A stretch of DNA of 32,624 bases, from NCBI GenBank assembly GCA_030432405.1, contig JAUIHG010000016.1, positions 1 to 32,624 of the forward strand, read 5' to 3'. Every line of letters starts with the position of its first letter. Position 1 is the stretch's first letter. Positions 24,987 through 31,396 of this stretch are shown here, piece after piece. The translations under genes were made by a program, and so were the position numbers. This DNA comes from Bacteroidia bacterium. Its GTDB lineage: Bacteria > Bacteroidota > Bacteroidia > Chitinophagales > BACL12. The notes below the pieces were generated by a model. That model did not search any database and had not been told where the DNA came from. It saw only the letters and a program-made list of their open reading frames with translations.

Positions 24987-25649
24987 ATGGTCAACATTTT
25001 TGTCGCCAAACTGGCTCCACAAACCACTGGAGAAGATCTCCGCGCACTCTTTGAACAATACGGCACCGTCGATACCGCCAAAGTCATCCTCGATCACGAT
25101 ACGGGCAATTCCAGGGGCTTCGGCTTTGTGGAGATGCCGGATGAGGACGAAGCGCTCCAGGCCATCGACAACCTGCACGACACCGACATTGACGGCAGCC
25201 GTGTAGTCATCAAACAGGCCCGGCCGCAACACGAATACCAACAGGACAAACACGACGATTACCCCCCACGCCGCGACCGGGGATTTGTGCCCCGCGACCG
25301 CGGTGGCTATCCCCCGAAGGACCGTGGCGGTTTTAACCGCGGTGGTGGATACGAACGGGGTGGCTACGACAGGGGCGGCGGCTACGACCGTGGCGGCCGG
25401 GGTGGATACGAACGCGGCGGCTACGACCGCAACGACGGATACGATCGCGGAAACCGCGGAGGCTTCAACCGCGGAGGTGGATACGATCGCGGGGGCTACG
25501 ACCGCGGCAGCCGGGGTGGCTATGACCGGGGCGGCTACGACCGCGGAAACCGGGGTGGCGGACGCTATCAAAACGACCACCGTCGTCCCCACCACCGCGA
25601 CGACGAAGACCTGTACCGCTTCGAGGAGTTCCAGAAGAAGGAAGACTAG
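24987..25649 (+). CDS. RRM RNA-binding protein with RG/GYDRG-rich tail
   Basis: This is a protein of 220 residues. Residues 1-80 form one RNA recognition motif: RNP2 IFVAKL at 4-9 and RNP1 RGFGFVEM at 43-50, with the expected aromatics. From about residue 95 to 200 the chain is a low-complexity series of units such as GGYDRG, GGGYERG and RGGFNRG, followed by an acidic/basic end (DDEDLYRFEEFQKKED). Bacterial single-RRM proteins bind single-stranded RNA and often respond to cold; RGG-type tails promote RNA binding and condensate formation in eukaryotic proteins. The tail here is longer than in cyanobacterial relatives and is encoded by a repetitive DNA stretch (about 25320-25570) that could vary in length by slippage. 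The long antisense frame over it is an artefact of the repeat. Confidence 0.88.
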   Translation: MVNIFVAKLAPQTTGEDLRALFEQYGTVDTAKVILDHDTGNSRGFGFVEMPDEDEALQAIDNLHDTDIDGSRVVIKQARPQHEYQQDKHDDYPPRRDRGFVPRDRGGYPPKDRGGFNRGGGYERGGYDRGGGYDRGGRGGYERGGYDRNDGYDRGNRGGFNRGGGYDRGGYDRGSRGGYDRGGYDRGNRGGGRYQNDHRRPHHRDDEDLYRFEEFQKKED

Positions 25650-25670
25650 AAGACTAGGGGCTGGCTGATC

Positions 25671-25685
25671 TTCGCCTCCGGCGAA
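25671..25685. repeat. Dispersed hairpin TTCGCC...GGCGAA
   Basis: TTCGCCTCCGGCGAA lies 21 nt after the RRM stop, between convergent genes, and is followed by AAACC. It is the exact reverse complement of the copies at 28187 and 30104. It may serve as a transcript end. Confidence 0.65.
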
Positions 25686-25762
25686 AACCAAACCTCATTC
25701 ATCCGCAGCTCCGTTGAGCGGGCCGTGCCCCTTTTGTGCTGGGCTATAGGTTCAGTACACCA

Positions 25763-26404
25763 CTAGAAATCCGGCGCGTCCAATTGCTGGAATTGGCCGT
25801 TCAGCCGCGCCTTGAGCCGTGCACGTTCGGTCTCCTGGAGGATTGGCAGCACCTCCTTGAGGTGGGCAATAAGGTATTGTTGGCGGGCACTTTCCTTTGG
25901 ATAGGACAACAGTTCGTATTCCTGTTTCATGTTCAGGCCCACAAAATGGGCAATCTCGAATGCGCGCAGGTCCGAAGGGCGTTCATACCGGGGCTTTTCG
26001 ATGTTGAGCAGGTCCTGCAATTGCCGCCAGTATCCAAACAGCGCACTGGATTCTTTGACCTGCACGGTGGTGTCCAGGGCAATGCGGTCGACCACGGCAC
26101 CGGAATAGGCCTTATCCGGTACATCCTTGAGCAGCTCGAGGATGCGGAAGACGCCCACCCCCTCGGTGCGGATGTCCATTTTCCCGTCTTCGTAGGTTTT
26201 TTCAACCGACACCACATGCATCTCCGTGCCCCAATCGCCCACCCGGTCGTCCAGAAAAGGCGGAAGACCGAAGGTGCCTTCACCTTGAATCACGTCCCGC
26301 AACATTTCCTTGTAACGGGGTTCAAAAATGTGCAGGTTGAGCTTTTCGCCGGGGAATGCCACCAGCGACAGCGGAAAAACGGGTAGAAAACCGGATTGGG
26401 CCAT
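25763..26404 (-). CDS. LON substrate-binding domain protein
   Basis: This is a protein of 213 residues made of the LON N-terminal domain alone: LPVFPLSLVAFPGEKLNLHIFEPRYKEML at the start, GTFGLPPFLD and TEGVGVFRIL further on, then a helical C-terminal part. The ATPase and peptidase domains of Lon are absent. Stand-alone LON-domain proteins are common in bacteria and are thought to bind unfolded or specific substrates; the role is not established. The start at 26404 follows a TAACTTG box by 10 nt. It is convergent with the RRM gene. Confidence 0.85.
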   Translation of the reverse strand: MAQSGFLPVFPLSLVAFPGEKLNLHIFEPRYKEMLRDVIQGEGTFGLPPFLDDRVGDWGTEMHVVSVEKTYEDGKMDIRTEGVGVFRILELLKDVPDKAYSGAVVDRIALDTTVQVKESSALFGYWRQLQDLLNIEKPRYERPSDLRAFEIAHFVGLNMKQEYELLSYPKESARQQYLIAHLKEVLPILQETERARLKARLNGQFQQLDAPDF

Positions 26405-26414
26405 AAGTGGACGT

Positions 26415-26421
26415 CAAGTTA
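26415..26421 (-). promoter_or_regulatory. Candidate -7 box TAACTTG for the LON-domain gene
   Basis: On the minus strand TAACTTG lies 10 nt before the ATG at 26404. The same seven bases precede the exonuclease gene at 7271. Confidence 0.35.
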
Positions 26422-26444
26422 ACAGGGTCACGGAAGACCGCAAC

Positions 26445-26990
26445 TTATGGCTTGTGCAGAATTTCTTTGTACCACTCACCAATATTGAACTGGAGCCAAT
26501 GGTCCAGTTGACAGAACAGCAAGGTCCATACGGCAAATGCCAAGGCCATATACACCAGCACCGTGCTCTTCCGAGGTTCGATGATGTTGGCCGCCACGGT
26601 ACCAATGGGCACGGTCAAAAAAACCGGAGTGAGTACGGCTATGCCCAAAAGGCCATGCCGCTGGCGAACACGAACGATCAGGCGTTTGACCCGGTTGAAG
26701 TGCACCTTTTCCGGCCGGTCCGGCACGGGCGTATTGGGGCGGCTCCAGGAGCGCAACAGCCGAAAGGTCCAGCGGCCCAGAAAGGTGTAGAAAAGCACTC
26801 CGGCCATGCCCCCGGACCACAGCGTCAGCGCGGACGCCCAAAAGCGGTTGCCCCCGGATAGTTCCAGAAAAACGGCCAACATCCATTTGGTGGCGGCCAG
26901 CAGCAGGACGGTTAAGGTGGCGATCACAGCGGGCCCGAAGTACGCTACGGCAACCTGAACACGGGAAGCATAGGATGTACTTTTGAACAA
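26445..26990 (-). CDS. Small membrane protein of unknown function
   Basis: This is a protein of 181 residues. Hydrophobic segments at about residues 15-45, 55-72, 112-134 and 142-165 suggest four membrane helices, with a basic cytoplasmic-type loop between helices 2 and 3 (RLLRSWSRPN...VKRLIVRVRQRHG). The phrase LTPVFLTVPIGTVAAN in the third helix is reminiscent of small membrane proteins with conserved Pro/Gly turns, but I do not recognise the family. No ATG precedes the first helix in frame; the best start is the TTG at 26990, so a TTG start is likely. It is divergent from the MmcQ/YjbR gene. Confidence 0.6.
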   Translation of the reverse strand: MFKSTSYASRVQVAVAYFGPAVIATLTVLLLAATKWMLAVFLELSGGNRFWASALTLWSGGMAGVLFYTFLGRWTFRLLRSWSRPNTPVPDRPEKVHFNRVKRLIVRVRQRHGLLGIAVLTPVFLTVPIGTVAANIIEPRKSTVLVYMALAFAVWTLLFCQLDHWLQFNIGEWYKEILHKP

Positions 26991-27051
26991 AGGGCCTGTT
27001 GGCCTGCACCATTTGCCGACTACGGCGGCCCATCAACCTGACCCTGGATCT

Positions 27052-27432
27052 GTGGATCAAGAACGCCTGCGCACGTATTGCCTCTCCAAACCGCTGGTTA
27101 CCGAAGGCACCCCTTTTGGTCCGGATACCCTGGTCTTCAAGGTATTGGACAAAGCCTTCGCCCTCATGGCGCTTTCCGCCATTCCGGGCAGCGTCAACCT
27201 CAAATGCGATCCGGAACGCGCCCTGCAGCTGCGCGAAGCCTGGCCAGCGGTAAAGCCGGGCTACCACATGAACAAAAAGCACTGGAATACCGTGCAACTC
27301 GACGGATCGGTGCCGGACAAGCTGTTTTTGGAATGGGTGGACCATTCCTATGCACAGGTAGTGGCCGGGATGCCCAAAAAGCATCAGCGCGCGGTTGAGG
27401 AAGCAGCCCCCGGCCGCGGATCAAAGGACTGA
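27052..27432 (+). CDS. MmcQ/YjbR family protein
   Basis: This is a protein of about 126 residues. The family hallmarks are visible: LSKPLVTEGTPFGPDTLVFKVLDKAFAL near the start, NLKCDPERALQLREAW in the middle, then PGYHMNKKHWNTV and a C-terminal WVDHSYAQVV. The family has a double-wing DNA-binding-like fold; its biological role is not settled. No ATG is available upstream of the conserved region, so a GTG at 27052 (VDQERLRTYCL) is the likely start. The RluA-type gene starts 28 nt after its stop, which suggests one transcript. Confidence 0.82.
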   Translation: MDQERLRTYCLSKPLVTEGTPFGPDTLVFKVLDKAFALMALSAIPGSVNLKCDPERALQLREAWPAVKPGYHMNKKHWNTVQLDGSVPDKLFLEWVDHSYAQVVAGMPKKHQRAVEEAAPGRGSKD

Positions 27433-27460
27433 TGCCGGCCAAACACCGACCTTGCCCATC

Positions 27461-28168
27461 ATGGATTTCAGCGCGCGCATCCTGTATGAGGACAACCATT
27501 TGCTGGCGGTCTACAAATGCTGCGGGGATATCGCCCAGGGGGACGCCACCGGCGACCCGCCCATCACCGCATTGCTCAAGGACTACATCAAAGCGCGGGA
27601 CAACAAGCCGGGAAACGTGTTTCTGGGGCTACCCCACCGCCTGGACCGGCCCGTCAGCGGGGTGCTGCTGCTGGCCAAAACCAGCAAAGCGCTGGAGCGC
27701 CTCAACCGCCAGTTTCGGGAACGATCGGTCCAAAAAACATATTGGGCCGTGGTGGAGCGAAAACCGAATCCGCCTTCTGGCGAACGCACGGAATTCCTGG
27801 TCAAGGACCGCAGCCGTAACAAAAGCCGCGTTGTCCCGCAGAAAACACCGGGTGCCAAAAATGCACACCTGGCCTATACCCTGTTGGCGGGCGATGGCAA
27901 AGGACCATTTTGCCTGGAGGTTCGGCCGCATACCGGCCGGCCGCATCAAATCCGCGTCCAATTGGCCGCTTTGGGCTGTCCCATTATCGGAGACCTCAAG
28001 TACGGGGCAACCCGACCCAATGCGGATGCCGGCATCTCGCTGCATGCCCGTTGCCTAGAATTGGAACATCCGGTCCAAAAAGTCCCGCTGCAGCTTTTTG
28101 CCGATCCCCCGGCTGCCGATCCCGCCTTTGCCCGCTTTTCAGCGCTCTGGGAAAAGCAGCGGTCGTAG
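27461..28168 (+). CDS. RluA-family pseudouridine synthase
   Basis: This is a protein of 235 residues. The catalytic motif HRLDRPVSGVLLLAKT places the active aspartate at residue 62. Other family motifs are the opening ILYEDNHLLAVYK, the RSVQKTYWAVV stretch, RPHTGRPHQIRVQLAALGCPIIGDLKYG, and ISLHARCLELEHP near the end. The family isomerises uridine to pseudouridine in rRNA or tRNA. No N-terminal S4 domain is present, so it resembles the compact RluA/RluC-like or TruC-like single-domain forms. The target position cannot be told. It is probably cotranscribed with the MmcQ/YjbR gene. The ATG at 27461 is the first in frame. Confidence 0.88.
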   Translation: MDFSARILYEDNHLLAVYKCCGDIAQGDATGDPPITALLKDYIKARDNKPGNVFLGLPHRLDRPVSGVLLLAKTSKALERLNRQFRERSVQKTYWAVVERKPNPPSGERTEFLVKDRSRNKSRVVPQKTPGAKNAHLAYTLLAGDGKGPFCLEVRPHTGRPHQIRVQLAALGCPIIGDLKYGATRPNADAGISLHARCLELEHPVQKVPLQLFADPPAADPAFARFSALWEKQRS

Positions 28169-28186
28169 CGTATTTGGGCTTGGTTT

Positions 28187-28201
28187 TTCGCCGGAGGCGA
28201 A
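28187..28201. repeat. Dispersed hairpin TTCGCC...GGCGAA
   Basis: TTCGCCGGAGGCGAA lies 18 nt after the pseudouridine synthase stop, between convergent genes, with an extra T/A pair at each side and a TTTTT before it. It is an exact copy of the sequence at 30104-30118. Confidence 0.65.
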
Positions 28202-28234
28202 ATGCGCATTAAAGCACCAGTCCTTGTATGCCGG

Positions 28235-29092
28235 TCAACGCCCCGGCTGCCGCGACCATCCCCGGCTTGGATTGCTGGGGATGCGTACTCCGAAGCCCAG
28301 TTCAGCTCCGAGGCTCGCATTTCGGGAGGCCCCATATTCCGGCGCACCGCGTGTGGGCCCGGCATTGATGTCCGTCAGCCCCAGATAAAAACGGGCCATG
28401 AGGCGGCCGTACACGTATTCGCCCATGGTCCATTCCAGCCCTGCCCCGCCGGCCAAACCAAAATCGATGGATTGGAAAAAATCGTCAGCGGTCAACAAGT
28501 CGGGATAGAGTGCACCGGGCAAGACGGCCACCGGCAAGGTGGTGCTGTCTACCGTATAGCGCATTTCCGCAGCTCCGCGAAAACCGAATTGTGGACCGAG
28601 CAAACCCAAAAACGAGGCCCCTTCTCCACCTCCCCGATAGCGCACCAAAAGCGGGACCTGTCCGTAGCGCAGGTCCACCGTTTTGCCTACATCAAAAACG
28701 TCGTTGACCCCCAGGATAAGTTGAAGGCCGATGTTATCCCGGTAATCCTGCCCCTGATGTGCAAACTGAAATTCAAATTGCATCCCCCAATGCTCGGACC
28801 AATCGACGCCCAGGCTCAACCCGTAGGCCAATCCGCCCGTGAGCTCGTAATCCATTTCCGACAATCCGTAATTGTTCTGGTTGAGGATCCAGACGGTCTG
28901 ATAGGCCACTTTGGGGCCGGCATAAAACACTTGTGCTTGCGTGGAACCGACGCCAAGCAAGCCGCTCATCAGCACACCCAAGCAACACCATCGGGCAAAG
29001 GCGCCTTCCCGGCCTTTGGCAAATGCAAGGGATTTGCGGTTGAAGGAAGCCTGATCCTCAGCGGTCCGTTCGAACGTGTGCAGTTGCGCCAT
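28235..29092 (-). CDS. PorT-like outer-membrane beta-barrel protein
   Basis: This is a protein of 285 residues. A signal peptide core (CCLGVLMSGLLGVGSTQAQ) is preceded by about 30 residues, longer than usual, so translation may really start downstream at a non-ATG codon. The mature part has alternating strands (GLAYGLSLGVDWSEHWGMQFEFQFAH, VPLLVRYRGG, FLGLLGPQFGFRG, YVYGRLMARFYLGLTDI) typical of the small outer-membrane barrel family that includes PorT/Sov-like proteins. The terminal strand (NASLGAELGFGVRIP) is followed by a short basic tail. Its job is unknown; general barrel proteins of this type are numerous in Bacteroidota. It is on the same strand as the T9SS cargo gene upstream. Confidence 0.78.
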   Translation of the reverse strand: MAQLHTFERTAEDQASFNRKSLAFAKGREGAFARWCCLGVLMSGLLGVGSTQAQVFYAGPKVAYQTVWILNQNNYGLSEMDYELTGGLAYGLSLGVDWSEHWGMQFEFQFAHQGQDYRDNIGLQLILGVNDVFDVGKTVDLRYGQVPLLVRYRGGGEGASFLGLLGPQFGFRGAAEMRYTVDSTTLPVAVLPGALYPDLLTADDFFQSIDFGLAGGAGLEWTMGEYVYGRLMARFYLGLTDINAGPTRGAPEYGASRNASLGAELGFGVRIPSNPSRGWSRQPGR

Positions 29093-29190
29093 CGGTGCTT
29101 TTTTGGCGGTTCTTTTTTAGAGAAGACGATGGGGCCAATCCGGGGCTAAAAACGACCCGCATGCTGACGCCCCGCATTGACCTGTCCAAA

Positions 29191-30204
29191 CTACGGCTTG
29201 CAGACGGTGCCGGAAAAGAGAGGGCGCTGTAAGTCTGCGTCCACCCCATCCTGATCCCCTCCATGCCATGCATCAGGCTGCAGCACGATGCGGTAGCACC
29301 CTTTGGGCCATTCCGAAAGGTCCAGGCGCATCCCAGCATCCCGATCGGCCAGGGCCTTTCCTTCTGCCCTGGTGCGCCCGTACGGATCCAGGGCTTCCCA
29401 GTGCCATACGGCGGCATCGCGCGCTGCGGCATGGTGGTGCTTCCGGTTTTCAGGCAGCTGAACCCAAACATGGTCTGCAGCGGGATTCGGGTACAGGGCC
29501 AGTGCCGGAATACCGTTGTCGTACATTAAAAATCCGGAAATGCGGGGGCTCCAATCCACGGCAGCTGCCACGGCAAAATCCACGTCCTCCAGGTCATAGG
29601 TATTGCAAATGGGATTGCGGGTGCCGTCGCTCCAGGTTTCATAGGGCCAGCAGCCGCTGCCACACCCGTCTTCGGTACCCGGTACACCGATGCTGTCGCC
29701 GGGCAATACAAAACGCAGATCGATGCCCACATAAACGGCATCGGTGAAAGCGGCGGCCTCCGGAAAAGCAAACCAGGCCTCGCCCGGAGCCCCAGGCAAA
29801 CTGCTCAGCGTCAGGGTGTCCGAGGCCTTCAAAAAGGCGCCCGGAGCGCCGTCCGTACCCACGGCATAGGCCACGCAACGTATTGATCCGCTGGGGCTGC
29901 CCAGGCTCAGGTGATCGTAACGCACACGCACCGCGGTCACGAAGCCGTTGCCGAGCTCGGGCAGGACGAGGCGCTGAAGCTTCTCGCGGTCGCCAAGGCT
30001 GTTGTTGCCAAAAACAAAGCCAAAGGGGCTGCGCCAGCTTTGCAGCACTGTACCACAGCTGCTCAGGGAAGGTGCTTCCAGGGTATCCAGCATGGACTGG
30101 GCCTTCGCCGGAGGCGAAAACAACGCGATGGCCAGCACCACCAGCAAAACCACGCGGCACGGCCTATCCGCTGCACAAGCCAGCAATCCCAAACGGCGTT
30201 CCAT
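29191..30204 (-). CDS. Secreted protein with T9SS-like sorting domain
   Basis: This is a protein of 337 residues from the ATG at 30204. A signal peptide (VVLLVVLAIALFSPPAKAQ) is preceded by about 20 residues. The central part is beta-rich with paired cysteines (DGCGSGCWPYETW, NPICNTYD) and a lectin-like or jelly-roll feel, but I cannot name a fold. The last 90 residues start with LALYPNPAADHVWVQL, the type A T9SS motif, and continue with WHWEALDPYGRTRAEG and PKGCYRIVLQ. The final strand is separated by an unusual loop (about 17 residues, DQDGVDAD) and ends SGTVCKP with a cysteine, so the sorting domain is somewhat divergent. The start is set by a TAGTTTTT box 4 nt before the ATG; a TTG at 30210 is inside that box's downstream gap. 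Function is unknown. Confidence 0.72.
   Translation of the reverse strand: MERRLGLLACAADRPCRVVLLVVLAIALFSPPAKAQSMLDTLEAPSLSSCGTVLQSWRSPFGFVFGNNSLGDREKLQRLVLPELGNGFVTAVRVRYDHLSLGSPSGSIRCVAYAVGTDGAPGAFLKASDTLTLSSLPGAPGEAWFAFPEAAAFTDAVYVGIDLRFVLPGDSIGVPGTEDGCGSGCWPYETWSDGTRNPICNTYDLEDVDFAVAAAVDWSPRISGFLMYDNGIPALALYPNPAADHVWVQLPENRKHHHAAARDAAVWHWEALDPYGRTRAEGKALADRDAGMRLDLSEWPKGCYRIVLQPDAWHGGDQDGVDADLQRPLFSGTVCKP
30104..30118. repeat. Dispersed hairpin TTCGCC...GGCGAA inside signal-peptide codons
   Basis: TTCGCCGGAGGCGAA is identical to the copy at 28187-28201, but here it encodes the FSPPAKA end of a signal peptide on the minus strand. It shows that the repeat is tolerated in coding sequence. 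Confidence 0.6.
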
Positions 30205-30208
30205 GCCC

Positions 30209-30216
30209 AAAAACTA
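30209..30216 (-). promoter_or_regulatory. -7 box TAGTTTTT, 4 nt before ATG
   Basis: On the minus strand TAGTTTTT lies 4 nt before the ATG at 30204, the same spacing as at 534, 7194, 9683 and 14570. Confidence 0.45.
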
Positions 30217-30330
30217 CGGCCATCTGCAGGCGTTTCGGCCATGCACCGGTACCATCGTGCAGCATCGCCGGGCAATTCCGGTCCAGCGTCTGGCAGCAGG
30301 GCTGCATCCGTGCTCCGCGATGCCGTGCGT

Positions 30331-30338
30331 TAGCTTAG
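30331..30338 (+). promoter_or_regulatory. Candidate -7 box TAGCTTAG for the methyltransferase gene
   Basis: TAGCTTAG lies 7 nt before the ATG at 30346. It is a weaker match to TAnnTTTG but is the only AT-rich stretch near the start. Confidence 0.3.
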
Positions 30339-30345
30339 CGCCGCC

Positions 30346-31152
30346 ATGGCCCATGCCCTATTCCGCGCTTACCGCCACCTGGAACACGCCTTGTGTGCCC
30401 AGCGCATCATGCGGGTCCATTCGCCCTTTGTTTACGGCCTGGTGACGGAGGTCCTGCGGGACAAACGGACGTTTTACGCCTTCGGCGAAACCGCCGGCCT
30501 GCGCCAGCGCCTTGAACAGGACCCCCGGGTGCTCGATTTCCCCGATTTCGGCGCCACGGATGCGGCCCTGGACCAAAGCGCGGTCCGCCCTCCCCAGGTG
30601 CAGCGCAGCATTTCCCGTCTGGCCCGCCGGGCCGCCTGTCCCCCCAAATTGGGCCGTATGCTGTTTCGCCTGGTGGAGCGCGAAGCGCCCGAACACATCC
30701 TGGAACTGGGCACCTCGCTGGGCATCGGCACCCGCTATCTGGCCGGCCCGGGCCGGCACCGCCGCCTGATCACCCTGGAAGGCGCTGCGTCGGTGGCCGC
30801 CGTGGCAGCCGAACACCTGCAGGCCCTGCCGGGCGTGGAACAGCGTGTTGGACCGTTTGCGCAGACCCTGGAACCGGCGCTCCGGGACCTCGGACGCCTG
30901 GATCTGGCCTACCTGGACGGGCACCATACCGAGGTGGCCACTTTGCATATGGTCCGCAGCTGCCTGCCCTGGTGCCACGACAACAGTCTGCTGATTCTGG
31001 ACGACATCCGCTGGTCGCCGGGCATGTGGCGGGCCTGGCACGCCCTTTGCGCTATGGATGATGTGCGGCTGAGCATCGACCTGGGCCGCTGCGGTATGTT
31101 GAGCTTCCGCGCCGAGCAACGCCAGAAGGAGCACTACCGGATTGCCTGGTAG
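30346..31152 (+). CDS. Class I SAM-dependent methyltransferase
   Basis: This is a protein of 268 residues. SAM motif I is ILELGTSLGIGTRYLA at about residues 118-133. DLAYLDGHHTEVATLHM and LLILDDIRWSPGMWRAW follow at the places where O-methyltransferase-like enzymes bind metal or substrate (paired acids in LDDIRWS). The first 100 residues, rich in Arg and His (AYRHLEHALCAQRIMRVHSPFVYGLV), are a lead-in seen in Bacteroidota proteins of this type. Substrate is unknown; small-molecule, catechol-like or protein methylation are all possible. It is divergent from the T9SS cargo gene. Palindromes follow its stop. Confidence 0.75.
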   Translation: MAHALFRAYRHLEHALCAQRIMRVHSPFVYGLVTEVLRDKRTFYAFGETAGLRQRLEQDPRVLDFPDFGATDAALDQSAVRPPQVQRSISRLARRAACPPKLGRMLFRLVEREAPEHILELGTSLGIGTRYLAGPGRHRRLITLEGAASVAAVAAEHLQALPGVEQRVGPFAQTLEPALRDLGRLDLAYLDGHHTEVATLHMVRSCLPWCHDNSLLILDDIRWSPGMWRAWHALCAMDDVRLSIDLGRCGMLSFRAEQRQKEHYRIAW

Positions 31153-31178
31153 GCGACCCGACGTATGGCCATGTTGGG

Positions 31179-31211
31179 GCCTTCGGCCGAAGGCAACGTT
31201 CGCCGGAGGCG
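31179..31211. repeat. Palindrome plus imperfect dispersed hairpin after the methyltransferase gene
   Basis: GCCTTCGGCCGAAGGC (31179-31194) is perfectly self-complementary and begins 27 nt after the stop. It is followed by AACG and TTCGCCGGAGGCG (31199-31211), a near copy of the dispersed hairpin. Together they could form a transcript end. No U-run is present. Confidence 0.5.
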
Positions 31212-31271
31212 CACATTGTCTGAACCGTGTCCCTTAACAAAGCATTAACGGGGTGTTCGTGTACCGTGTCC

Positions 31272-31279
31272 TATTTTCG
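31272..31279 (+). promoter_or_regulatory. -7 box TATTTTCG for the M16 peptidase gene
   Basis: This is the fourth copy of TATTTTCG in the window. The ATG at 31397 is 117 nt downstream, so this transcript would have a long leader. Confidence 0.45.
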
Positions 31280-31396
31280 GCCTTCGGCCCGTTGGGTCCG
31301 GCGCCCTCTTTTCAAGCCGGTCCTTCGGCGCAAACGCCGGTCCATTGCCGCGCGCGAAACCGCCTGCAACGGATGCATCCACTTAAAACCACCGCA

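Noticed and set aside
25320-25570. Tandem-looking DNA considered as a CRISPR-like or satellite repeat
   Set aside because: The units are in frame, encode GYDRG-type residues of the RRM protein and vary in spacing; it is coding low complexity.
24972-25691. 239-codon minus-strand frame rich in Val/Ala
   Set aside because: It is the antisense of the repetitive RG-coding tail; its repetitive V-A-T pattern follows from the repeat.
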